From Discostella pseudostelligera (lineage: Eukaryota; Bacillariophyta; Thalassiosirophyceae; Thalassiosirales; Thalassiosiraceae): a stretch of 31,747 bases of DNA. Each line of letters starts with the position of its first letter. The stretch's first letter is position 1. Positions 1 through 9,171 of this stretch are shown piece after piece. Under the pieces are notes generated by a model. It saw only the letters and a program-made list of their open reading frames with translations. It ran no database searches and was not told the DNA's origin. The stretch spans positions 1 through 31,747 of the forward strand of contig JALLBK010000684.1 in assembly GCA_036940085.1 (NCBI GenBank), in the 5' to 3' direction. Position numbers and translations under genes: made by a program.

Positions 1-141
1 GATATGGCGGGAAGAGGCATGTTGAAGAGATCTTTGAAAAGATTATGGCGGGACGAGAAACGATATGGCGGGAAAAGAAGATACGGCGGCGGAAAAGATA
101 TGGCGGGAAAAGATACAATGGGATGGGAACCATGGCGGGAA
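1..141. promoter_or_regulatory. Cluster of GGCGGGAA boxes upstream of the LRR gene
   Basis: Five close matches to ATGGCGGGA lie at about 4-12, 45-53, 65-73, 100-108 and 132-140, plus a variant near 84-94, mostly embedded in a degenerate GATATGGCGGGAAAAG unit. They sit about 190-320 bases upstream of the LRR start codon. The core resembles the E2F/DP site (TTTSSCGC and its complement). Small reading frames here encode only Arg/Lys/Gly-rich peptides from the repeat and are not believed. The rest of 142-325 shows nothing recognisable apart from a short GCAGCGGCAGCGGCAGCGG microrepeat near 186-205. Confidence 0.5.
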
Positions 142-325
142 AGTGGTCACGAGTTCCAACCAAATCAAGGGCCGCTTCATTTTTTGCAGCGGCAGCGGCA
201 GCGGTGAACCATGACGGTGCCGATGTCATATCATCATATCCCCTTAGTACCCCTCCACTCCCAGTACTATTTGGACCAACCCTTTAACATCGCTAGCGTA
301 GGCTCTAATAGAGAGATATTTGACG

Positions 326-2814
326 ATGTTTACCCAATCCTTTGAAAATTCCGAGAGGCAGCGTCAACGACGACAGCAGCGCGAGCTGGCATTGCGTCGG
401 ATGCAGGAGGCTGCGGGCGATTCCTCGACGTCGTCTTACAACTACCACGGAGACAACCAGCTGGATGGAACAATCGCAACGCGCATGAAAAGTGCAGAAT
501 ATGCTTCGAACTTTCTTAGAAGTCATAATGATGAAATGAGTGGTAGGTGCAGTAGCGACGGCGGCGGCGGCGGCGGTGGCAGCAGTAGCGGCAACGGATT
601 CAAAATTAGTCGCTACGATGACGACGACATCAACAACTGCGAAAGGGTCAATCTACACAACATCAAGCACTCCCTCCATCTCCATGTCGCTGCGAATAAT
701 AATTACCAAGATAATGATGATGACTATGATGACGATAGTGATTACGAGGATGATTGCGACGACGATTCCTCCATGCTACAACCTACAGATCAGCAGCATC
801 AACGCATACATTTGGATAGAGATGGGAACATGACAAATAATTCATCAATCGTAACCAAACGCAAATGGAGGCTGCCGATAAGGATGGTAGTGTGTGCATG
901 TGTGGCAACTGTGGCGATTGTCATCATCATCATCTTGGTGGCGGTGGTGGTTACTGTAAATGGGTTGGACGGTAATGAAAATGCTAACAATTCCCCATTG
1001 GGTGTAGGACATGGTGAAGGCTCGGCATCAGTATCATCATCGCAGAAGTCATTGTCACCCCAGGAACAAGCACGATTCGACACCATTCGCAAGACCATAC
1101 TCAAACAACACATCTCCACATCCCAAAGCTTATCTGACACCTCTTCTCCCCAATATGCTGCGATAATGTGGTTAACACGAGACGATGAACTGCAAATGGA
1201 TGTGGAGAGTGATTTCTTGATACAACGGTATGGATTGGCGGTGTTATGGTTCAGCACTACTCGAAGTGATTACCAGTGGCATATAACGCAACAGGAGCTA
1301 AGCAGTGTCGACAGTGATGCACTCGATGAAGAAAATAACGTGAAGGATGTTGACGAAGAAGATAACGTGTTGCACGACAATGAAGGACAACGAAGTAGAA
1401 TTTTGATTGGGAATTATGATCCTGACGTTTGGTTCCGACGCAACAATTGGCTTTCCTCTGCTGACACATGCACTTGGGAGGGCATTGCCTGTCACACTCA
1501 CAAGGAAGAAGACGGCAACCAATACGACCCCAACGACAATGGACATGTTGCCAGCATCGAACTACGAAGGAACAATGTCCAGGGGTTACTTCCAGACGAG
1601 TTGTACCTAACGCTACCCTCCTTGAAAGTGTTGGATTTGAGTGATAACGGAATTGCCGGTACGATAAGTCCCAAAATCTCTACATGGACAAACCTCGAAT
1701 ACTTGAACTTAACATCGAACAACCTTGGGGGATCATTACCCTCGTCAATTGGCAATCTATCCTCCTTGCATGAGATGCACTTGGCAGAGAATCAATTAGC
1801 AAATTCTATCCCGCACACTTTTGGAAATCTGAGTCGACTGAAACACCTCGACTTGTCCGGCAATTCCATCAGGGGAACGATTCCATACGAATTGGGCAAC
1901 CTCGACGAGTTAAATACCTTGGATCTGTCATGGAATAAACTAGATGGTCCGCTTCCGCATGAGGTGTCGAGAATGCAAACGTTGGTGACGTTGGACGTGT
2001 GCCATAATGAACTCGTTGGTCCATTACTTTTGGAATTGAGTGATGTACGGTATTTGTCGGTCCTGAGATTGGATCATAATCATTTTAGTGGTGAGGTGCC
2101 CACGGAGATTGGTGCGCTGGTTCATCTGGAAGAGCTTCGCCTGAATAACAATGACTTTCGAGGATTCCTGCCGAGTGAGATTTCGGAATTGATGGGGTTA
2201 GGTAAGCAACAATGAGCGTGGCGCCGTACATCATTATTTGAAACTCCATGGATAGTATCTTATCGCTTGCAAATGTACAATTCACATCCAGATTCTCTCA
2301 GCGTGGCGAATAATCAGCTGAAGGGTCCATTGCCACGACAATGGATGTCCATCGCGGGTCTGCAAGAACTGGATGTTTCACGCAATGAATTGAGCGGTGA
2401 AATTCCTAACGATATTGATGGCATGAAGAACCTTCGTTCGCTGAACATGGCGCACAATCATTTCTCAAGCTCGATTCCACCAGAGCTCGGAAGGTGAGAT
2501 AGCATTTATATTATCAACGCTAAATTCTTGTTTGCACCATGCTCAGCTTACTTCTATTCTATCACACACTGCTCCTCAGCTTGTACAAACTCGAGTATCT
2601 CTACCTGAATGATAATAAACTTGTGAGCAGTGTGCCGATGGAGCTTGGAGAGTTGGGCAATGTAAAGAAAATGACTCTTCACAACAATAACCTAATGGGC
2701 ACCATTGATGAGCATGTGTGCAAATTGGCCAACGAGCTGTTCCTGATGCAGCTCACTGCCGATTGTGGCGGAGAAACGCCGGAATTATCATGCAATTGCT
2801 GCAAATGCCCTTGA
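326..2814 (+). CDS. Single-pass membrane leucine-rich-repeat protein, 3 exons
   Basis: Exons are 326-2201, 2292-2493 and 2580-2814 (770 residues), with introns of 90 and 86 nt. Both junctions restore the LRR register, for example the joins giving GLDSLSVANN and ELGSLYKLEY. Residues 1-186 are low-complexity (poly-Gly, Asp/Tyr-rich) and probably cytoplasmic. Residues 187-213 form one strongly hydrophobic segment. From about 367 there is a plant-type LRR cap (W..NNW......C.W.GI.C) and then about ten 24-residue LRRs (LxxLxLxxNxLxGxLP). The tail ends in a Cys cluster (SCNCCKCP), a typical close for algal LRR ectodomains. There is no kinase domain, so it is a receptor-like or adhesion protein with unknown ligand. 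The start at 326 is chosen because the frame upstream opens only with TTG. Confidence 0.85.
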
Positions 2815-3255
2815 TCGTCATGACATAAATATGTCGATGTTGTGAGCGTGGTAGCTAATTGCATTGAGAACAAAGCGTTCGTTAAGCGACGATCATGAAT
2901 AGTGAGGCGACGACACGTCATTGAGCTACAAGTTACCCTTTCAAGAGTTCATTGAAAAATTGGCTTCTCAAACTGATGTCTGTCCATCTTCCAGCTTCCG
3001 ACTGGTGAGTTTGATATTGAATCAAAGGATCCATATCTAGTTCACTTGAAAGTCTCATTGGCTTCTCAAACTGATGTCTGTCCATCTTCCAGCTTCCGAC
3101 TGGTGAGTTTGATATTGAATCAAAGGATCCATATCTAGTTCACTTGAAAGTCTTATTTGTTCCTTGGTTAGTTGATCATTGCTTCATTGCTGCTACTCCT
3201 TCCATAAATCCTCACAACTTTCGATTATTACTCTCCCTGAATAGAAGTTGACAAG
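2815..3255. other. Intergenic region between LRR and alpha-kinase genes
   Basis: This 441-bp stretch holds the 3' flank of the LRR gene and the 5' flank of the next gene. Its only structure is the perfect 98-bp tandem duplication listed separately. The bases just before ATG 3256 are AT-rich, with short C/T tracts. No gene is supported here. Confidence 0.6.
2959..3153. repeat. 98-bp tandem duplication, two perfect copies
   Basis: Copy 1 is 2959-3056 and copy 2 begins at 3057 with the same ATTGGCTTCTCAAACTG start. Identity runs to 3153, where copy 2 continues TTATTT instead of TCATTG. There is no N at the junction, unlike the two 72-bp repeats elsewhere, so this could be a recent real duplication. 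It lies 100-300 bp upstream of the kinase start. Confidence 0.9.
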
Positions 3256-5509
3256 ATGACATCAAATAATCGATTCGCCGGGAAGGATTCCAGTTTAATC
3301 TCCATCCTATCCTCTGCGCATGGACAACTTCGCCGAGAACAAAGGGACATTGAGAAGCGAGATCTACAGCGGGCTCTCAAGTACGGTACACGTCAAAAAG
3401 CATGGGAAGGAAGATGGATGGTTGAGTACGATGGTATCACATTCATCACGGATCAAACAATGTGTCGAGAAATAACAGCTTATCCTTCACCTCTCCCCGA
3501 AGCAGTCGTAAATCATTTGACATTGAATGAGAGCGCCAAGGCTAAACATCTTTGGAACAGAAGCCCGAGCTTTCTACTTCACACACTGTCATTGTGGTTG
3601 ATAATAGTGGGTCCATGTTGTCAAAGAAGAATGATGTGCACTTGTACCGCGACAGTCAAAATGCAGCATTCAGTATGATAGCATTAGAGTTCGTTGCAGA
3701 GCAACTATTGGGCAATACTGCTGGTAACTCAGACATGGCCTCTCTTGTCAAATTTGCTGCGAATTCGAGTGTGGAATTTGCAAGGGAGCCGATAGGTTGG
3801 CCAGTGTACAACAAAATATTGGGGCATCGGAACAAACAGGGCTACAAAAGTCGGCAATATGCACCGGTGATAGATGAAGTGACAGGGGGGAGCAACTATC
3901 TTCCTGCTCTAAAGGAGGCAAAGGAACTGCTTAATCAGGGATGCCACGATACGTTAGCCCTTTCCCTCTTCTTCTTTTCCGACTGAAGGTCGACGGATCA
4001 CATGGAGCTCGGAGTTTCTATCGAAGAATCCTACAAATTAATGAAAGAAGAAATCTTAGATATGGCTTCGACTTTTGGAGAGTTACTGACTGTAAGCATG
4101 GTTGGGCTTGGTGATGCCGTCGACAGTTTTGCGCCACTAAGAGAAATGGCGGATGCTGCAACGGCAGCTGGGGCTAAAGGTTCCTTCGAGCGTTGTGAGA
4201 GAACAGCGAATTCGATATCATCTGCAATATCGAGCATGGTCACGAGCACTGCAGAAACAAGAGTAACTTTGCAAGAAGGTGGAAGGAGAGGATTCACTGA
4301 ACGGAGTGACTTGACTTCTGAGAAGTTCTCATTTCCAAAATGCAAGTGGGAGTACTTCAAGATCGTTGGTCATTTAGTTTATGATCCCCAAGTGAGATGT
4401 CTCGTGCCTGATCCGAGGTTGCCTCTTGCAGTGGCCCATTCAAGTCCCAAGGAGGCTTTCGAGAGACAAAGTTCACCTCCGCCGTACATTGCCGTTAACC
4501 ACAACTACTTTGGAAAGGGTGCCGAGCGTGTTGCGTTCCGTTGTAGACTTACTGATGAAGAAAATGTCGAAGGCTTCGTCTTTCTAGACATGGTTGCGAA
4601 AGAGACAAAACATGACCAACGCATCGATGAAAGGATATCCTTTCATCAAGGTTTCGCTGAAACGCAAGACCTTGCAAGCTATCTTGTATTCGAGTTTAAT
4701 CAAAATCTCCGGGGCACACCAAACTTTTGCCCAAACACCACTCCTCAGCTACATTTTCTGAGCTGCTCTGTCTTATTGCTCGAGGATCCTACTTGGCCTA
4801 CCGGTCAACGAGGCGTGCTTGTCGAAAAGATGCTCGACACTGACCGCTTTCGCTGGACAAAATGGAATGATAACAACGGCGAAGTCCATGGCCGACAACG
4901 AACCCACGTTCCTATTGATGTCGAGTTTGAGATTAAAGAGATGGAACGGGAGAAACGACAAAACTTAGGTGCAATAGTGGAAGACGACGAGAATTCCGAT
5001 GACGATAAAAGCGTGTCGGATGTGGAGTCAGTTGATGATGATGACAATGTAGGTGAATTGGATGGATCAAACAACCATGGTATCGACCCATCTGACTACC
5101 TCCGTGAGTTTCTTTTGCCATTGCCAGCTGGTTTATTTGTCAGTGTCAGGTGACTCAACATTTCTACTCTTTGTTCATAGAGGCATTCACGCACTTCACG
5201 TATCGTTTCACCAACAAGAGGGTGATGGTCTGCGATCTCCAAGGCGTCTTCAATACAGACATGGTTCCACCCACAATTGAGATGACTGACCCAGCAATTC
5301 ACTATTTATCCACTAAAGGCAGACGATGTGTGTTTGGTCGGACAGACAAGGGAAGATCTGGAATGAACGCATTCTTTAAGACCCACAAGTGCACGCCGGT
5401 CTGCAAAATGCTACATCTCTCGGCACGGAACATGAAATGGTGTCGGGACTGGCGTCAAGAAAGCGCCCAGAGCACTAATTTCAAGCCGAGGTTGAATGTG
5501 ATCGAATAA
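3256..5509 (+). pseudogene. VWA-alpha-kinase (VwkA/MHCK-like), broken by a frameshift and a stop
   Basis: Exon 1 is 3256-5103 and exon 2 is 5181-5509, with a 77-nt intron whose removal gives YLQAFTHFTYRF, a classic alpha-kinase motif. The order is an N-terminal region, a von Willebrand A domain with MIDAS motif DNSGSM, and an atypical alpha-kinase domain: glycine-rich GKGAERVAFRC, AKET with the expected Lys, LTDPAIH-like MTDPAIH, GRTDKGRSGMNAFF and the zinc-site THKCTPVC. An acidic linker (DDDKSVSDVESVDDDD) lies inside the kinase region before the intron. Two lesions lie in the VWA half. Around 3546-3556 the frame must change by one base, apparently one T missing from a T run before GGAACAG. 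At 3984-3986 an in-frame TGA stands where Gly is expected after FFSD. Either the gene is dead or these are sequence errors. The kinase half is intact. Confidence 0.8.
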
Positions 5510-5529
5510 GAAGTGATTCATCGGTTGAT

Positions 5530-5674
5530 TTCGCAGTAGAAAATCTTGTTATGTTGATGTTAAATATTGACACTCATGAGCGGTAAAGCATTTTTCACTC
5601 TNTTCGCAGTAGAAAATCTTGTTATGTTGATGTTAAATATTGACACTCATGAGCGGTAAAGCATTTTTCACTCT
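5530..5674. repeat. 72-bp direct repeat around a single N (assembly join)
   Basis: Bases 5530-5601 and 5603-5674 are identical and are separated by one N at 5602. Exact repeats abutting a single N indicate two contigs with overlapping ends that were placed side by side instead of merged. It lies between the convergent alpha-kinase and MEKHLA genes, so no frame is affected. Confidence 0.9.
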
Positions 5675-5772
5675 TTGCTCATCATCGAAACAAACTTTGG
5701 ATTGGTTGAAACACTAGAAGTCGGTCATTGCGTTTGTTGCAAGAACTCTGATCACTACTGCCGATGATTCTT

Positions 5773-6672
5773 TTAATCTAAATGCTCAACATGTCGTATC
5801 CAAACAGCTTGTCCAATCGCCTTCAACTCTCCTGATTTAATCCTAGCACGTACAATTTCGGTATTGTCCAAACTAGCGTCGTCGTAGATATTCCACAAAT
5901 TCACACCCTTCAACAAAATCTTTCGACCATCTTTCCTAACTCGTATCAGATTGTCATATTTGGAAGCTACATCATCACAATTGTCACTATTTACTTTCGT
6001 ATTTGCCTGCTGCAGTAGCACCGCATCCAACAATCGTTGTCGTTCCTCCACTTCTCCGGGTGTTTCCACACACTTACTACTCGGCAACTGTATGAACTCC
6101 TCCCATTCATACCCAAATCCATGTAGAAATGCAAGATTTCCATAATTGTAGATTGCTATTCTATTAGGATCCCGGAGAAAATCATGAGATGCAATGGGTA
6201 GATTGGTTGTGGCGCATGCCATAGCCAGATGTAGCAATGGCGTCGTAGTAGCTTCTGGAGCCATGGTGCGAAGTTCCGAGGAGCTTTCTCGAAGAATAAC
6301 ATCTAATAAATCTTCTCCTCGTTCGAGTTTGTAGGATGTTGCCATTTTTGATAACCATGATAGCACTGGTTGGGAAGTGTAGTGAGATGGCAAATCATCG
6401 ATAGTGTTATCGTTGCTGTTTGTTGACGCTGATAATGGCGGTCGATACCATCGATGTCGACATGGCGAGCTATCATAGTAAATTGAAGAGGAGATTGGTC
6501 TGGCGAATGGGCTTGTGATGACGAGTGCCGAGGTGATGGTACGAGATGCGATGAGGAGAGCCAAGCACCAATGGCGAATATAGTGAGCGGGCATCATCGT
6601 TACCATAAAAATGAAATATTCATGATCTCCGACCGGCGTCATGGTCATGGTCAACAACAACAAACCATGCAT
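5773..6672 (-). CDS. Stand-alone MEKHLA-domain protein
   Basis: Single exon, 299 residues from the first ATG at 6672. A second plausible start is ATG 6597, which would put a hydrophobic signal-like stretch (HWCLALLIASR) directly at the N-terminus and so suit secretory or plastid entry. The C-terminal half (about 165-298) matches the MEKHLA domain, a PAS-related sensory fold: NRIAIYNYGNLAFLHGFGYE, then WEEFIQLPSS, EERQRLLDAVL, RVRKDGRKILLKGVNLWNIYD and a final IGQAVWI. In plants this domain ends HD-ZIP III proteins, and in cyanobacteria it often occurs alone. No homeodomain is present here, so the protein resembles the cyanobacterial form. Its ligand and role are unknown. It converges on the alpha-kinase gene and is divergent from DPH2. 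Confidence 0.8.
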   Translation of the reverse strand: MHGLLLLTMTMTPVGDHEYFIFMVTMMPAHYIRHWCLALLIASRTITSALVITSPFARPISSSIYYDSSPCRHRWYRPPLSASTNSNDNTIDDLPSHYTSQPVLSWLSKMATSYKLERGEDLLDVILRESSSELRTMAPEATTTPLLHLAMACATTNLPIASHDFLRDPNRIAIYNYGNLAFLHGFGYEWEEFIQLPSSKCVETPGEVEERQRLLDAVLLQQANTKVNSDNCDDVASKYDNLIRVRKDGRKILLKGVNLWNIYDDASLDNTEIVRARIKSGELKAIGQAVWIRHVEHLD

Positions 6673-6952
6673 GCTTCATCTTCCACCCGAAAATGGCGGG
6701 AAATAGTTATCTTCAGGAAAGATACTTAACGAAATAGTTGAGGCGGGAACCCTCCGACAGGATTGTGTGGCTGAAAATGCAGCTTCTGTCATCGCACCCC
6801 GCCCACGACGCTGCTGGACCGGCGACGGTCAAACAAAGGGCACAATCACTATGGCCGTCCGGAGCGCATAGCTACTATCATAGCGCATCCCTATGCAACC
6901 TCTCCCACTCTCTCATCAATAGCCCTGTGATCTGCCGCCGCTGTTGCCAATC
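6673..6952. promoter_or_regulatory. Divergent promoter of MEKHLA and DPH2 genes with GGCGGGAA boxes
   Basis: This 280-bp head-to-head spacer carries GGCGGGAA at 6695-6702 and 6742-6749. Both resemble E2F-type sites (complement TTCCCGCC) and both lie close to the MEKHLA start. No TATA box is evident. The assignment as a shared promoter is inference from gene orientation. Confidence 0.45.
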
Positions 6953-9160
6953 ATGAGTCCTCCAAGGATAATGTTCGATGATGGCAGTCGCATCATGCAA
7001 GAAGTTGTTCATAGTGCTTCATCTTTGTCATCATCAAATGATGAACCATCACTACGTTCTCCACAAATTTCATCCGCACGGAACCAATCTGTCCCCATAC
7101 GTGTATACTACGAAATAGACCGTGTAGCAAAAGAGGTGGTGGATAAATTAGATTGGTCTAGGAATACATGTCGTGGTCGACTGTTGAGACGAATTACTTC
7201 AACCTGCAGTACCATAGCTGACAATGATGGTGATGGCACCACAAACGTTGCCAGGGAGGCCATCGATGACGATGGTTTCATGTGTCGCATAGCACTTCAA
7301 TTTCCAGATGATTTACTTACGGATGCACCAGAAGTTTCGTGGTTAATGGAGGAGGCAATCATTATTGCGTACAAAGAGAAACTTCTACAAAACATCACCT
7401 CGATGATTGACGATTCAACTACTCAATCTCTAATCGAACAACATGTTGCACAATCTCCGTTGGTTTTTATACTAGGTGATTCCAGTCCAACGTGTTGTCC
7501 CGATGAAGTATCGGCAAATCATTTAAATGCCAATGTGATTGTGCATTATGGCTATGCGTGTCTTTCGCCATCTGAATCAGTTCCGGTTGTCTATGCCTTT
7601 GGTGTTTCACAAACTGCAACTAGTATTTCTTCGGCTTCTGATGCTGGGGATGTCGTTGGCAATGCAATAAATAATTCAGTTTGGAAAGAATGTGTGCAAT
7701 TGGTAAATAATGAGTGTCAAAGGGAGGACAAGGTCGCTGATTTTCGGGCATTGGAGCATATGACAATTGAGAAGTATGGTTCACGAGAGAGAAAGTTGTT
7801 GATAGTCTACGATGTGAAATACCATCATGAAATGAATGATTTGAAACTAGAATTCGACAAAGTGGGTCAACATCAAGTAGTCTTTAGTTCGATACCGAAG
7901 CAACAATTAAGCGTCGGAGTACTCGAAACCCGTAATGAAAAGGTAACTAGCGACAATGGAAGCTGCTGCGGTGGAATAGATTGTGGTTCTGAATCGATCA
8001 AATCTTTGACTCAGTGTGCACAATCTAGCGAATGTTGCGGTGCAGTAAAGGACGCTTCATCATGCATCGCGAAGGATGTGGCTCTTAGTGGGTGCATGCC
8101 TGATTTTGAACCTACATGCACCGATGCAATACAACAACATCAGCTCGACAAGCAATACATTCCACGAACAATTGGAGGTCTTGAAATTCCAGAAGATTTA
8201 GACCTCAGTCAATTCACGCTACTTTACGTTGGGGATGATTTGAACATAGATTTGCATGACGGCAATGCGCAACATCGACTATTGCAAATTCTATTGCGAT
8301 GCAATTCTCCTGATGGACCCAAGTCAATCTGGTCATATTCGCCGGAGTATCGTCGCCTTAACACCGATGTCCTCAATTCACCACTTTCATATACCGATTC
8401 CACAACTCTATCAACTGTCCTTTCAAGGATGCTTCGCCGACGTTACTTCCTTTTGAATAAGGCAAAGCTTGCCACGACCATCGCTATTCTTATCGGGACA
8501 ACTTCCAACTCATATTCCTTCCGACGTCTACTCTCCCGTACCCGTGAACGAATCCAATCGACAGGTCGCACGGCATACACATTTGCAGTTGGGAAATTAT
8601 CCACATCTGGTCACAAGTTGGCAAACTTTGCTGAGATCGATTGCTTCGTATTGATATCATGTGGAGAAAGTATTACCAAATTTTGGCAAATGGAGAGGGA
8701 TGATATGATTGTGCCTGTGCTCTCTCCTGCAGAATTAGATGTTGCATTGGGTTTTAGGGAATGGGATGGGAGGTATTCTTGTGACTTTGGTGATTTGATT
8801 CGGTGGGACGAGGCAGATGCACAAGAGAATGAGACCCAGATATCCACTCAGAGGGAAGCAGAAAAGCGTGAAGATGATGCTTGTAACGAAGATAGTAGTA
8901 GCGTCGATGATGAGCCTTTCTTTTCAATGATTTCTGGAAAGTATGAACAATCGAAAGCAATGACTACAAAGATGAATCAATCAGTCGACCTAGGATCACT
9001 TCCTGGCCAAGGAATACTGATCGAATATCGAAGCGAAGCCGCAGAGTTTTTGAGAAAGAGAGAATATCGAGGGCTGGAAGCAAATGTCGGCGAAACGAAG
9101 GTGCAGGCAGCTGTGTTGGGAAAGGTGGGGATAGCATCTGATTATGGAGAAAAGATATAA
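6953..9160 (+). CDS. DPH2: Diphthamide biosynthesis protein 2 (DPH2-like) with a Cys-rich insert
   Basis: Single exon, 735 residues from ATG 6953 (the frame further upstream opens with TTG). In eukaryotes DPH2 pairs with DPH1 in the radical-SAM complex that moves the 3-amino-3-carboxypropyl group to the eEF2 histidine, the first step to diphthamide. Family marks are RVYYEIDRVAKEV, IALQFPDDLL, the ILGDSSPTCCPDEVSANHL block (C181, C182), HYGYACLSP (C203), CFVLISCGE (C570) followed by VPVLSPAELDVAL, and the C-terminal REYRGLEANVGET. It is clearly longer than the usual roughly 500 residues. Part of the excess is an insert at about residues 338-389 with nine cysteines. The stop lies 11 bp from the stop of the convergent next gene. 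Confidence 0.9.
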   Translation: MSPPRIMFDDGSRIMQEVVHSASSLSSSNDEPSLRSPQISSARNQSVPIRVYYEIDRVAKEVVDKLDWSRNTCRGRLLRRITSTCSTIADNDGDGTTNVAREAIDDDGFMCRIALQFPDDLLTDAPEVSWLMEEAIIIAYKEKLLQNITSMIDDSTTQSLIEQHVAQSPLVFILGDSSPTCCPDEVSANHLNANVIVHYGYACLSPSESVPVVYAFGVSQTATSISSASDAGDVVGNAINNSVWKECVQLVNNECQREDKVADFRALEHMTIEKYGSRERKLLIVYDVKYHHEMNDLKLEFDKVGQHQVVFSSIPKQQLSVGVLETRNEKVTSDNGSCCGGIDCGSESIKSLTQCAQSSECCGAVKDASSCIAKDVALSGCMPDFEPTCTDAIQQHQLDKQYIPRTIGGLEIPEDLDLSQFTLLYVGDDLNIDLHDGNAQHRLLQILLRCNSPDGPKSIWSYSPEYRRLNTDVLNSPLSYTDSTTLSTVLSRMLRRRYFLLNKAKLATTIAILIGTTSNSYSFRRLLSRTRERIQSTGRTAYTFAVGKLSTSGHKLANFAEIDCFVLISCGESITKFWQMERDDMIVPVLSPAELDVALGFREWDGRYSCDFGDLIRWDEADAQENETQISTQREAEKREDDACNEDSSSVDDEPFFSMISGKYEQSKAMTTKMNQSVDLGSLPGQGILIEYRSEAAEFLRKREYRGLEANVGETKVQAAVLGKVGIASDYGEKI

Positions 9161-9171
9161 TGCAAATGTTC

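Noticed and set aside
4..287. Small plus-strand frames starting MAGR
   Set aside because: They translate the repeated GGCGGGAA boxes and end without any protein-like feature.
320..325. Start of the LRR gene at a TTG codon
   Set aside because: Nuclear genes of this kind start with ATG; 326 is the first ATG in frame. The same reasoning moved the starts of the DPH2, DEP and POT genes.
5773..6672. HD-ZIP III transcription factor
   Set aside because: Only the MEKHLA part is present; there is no homeodomain, leucine zipper or START domain.
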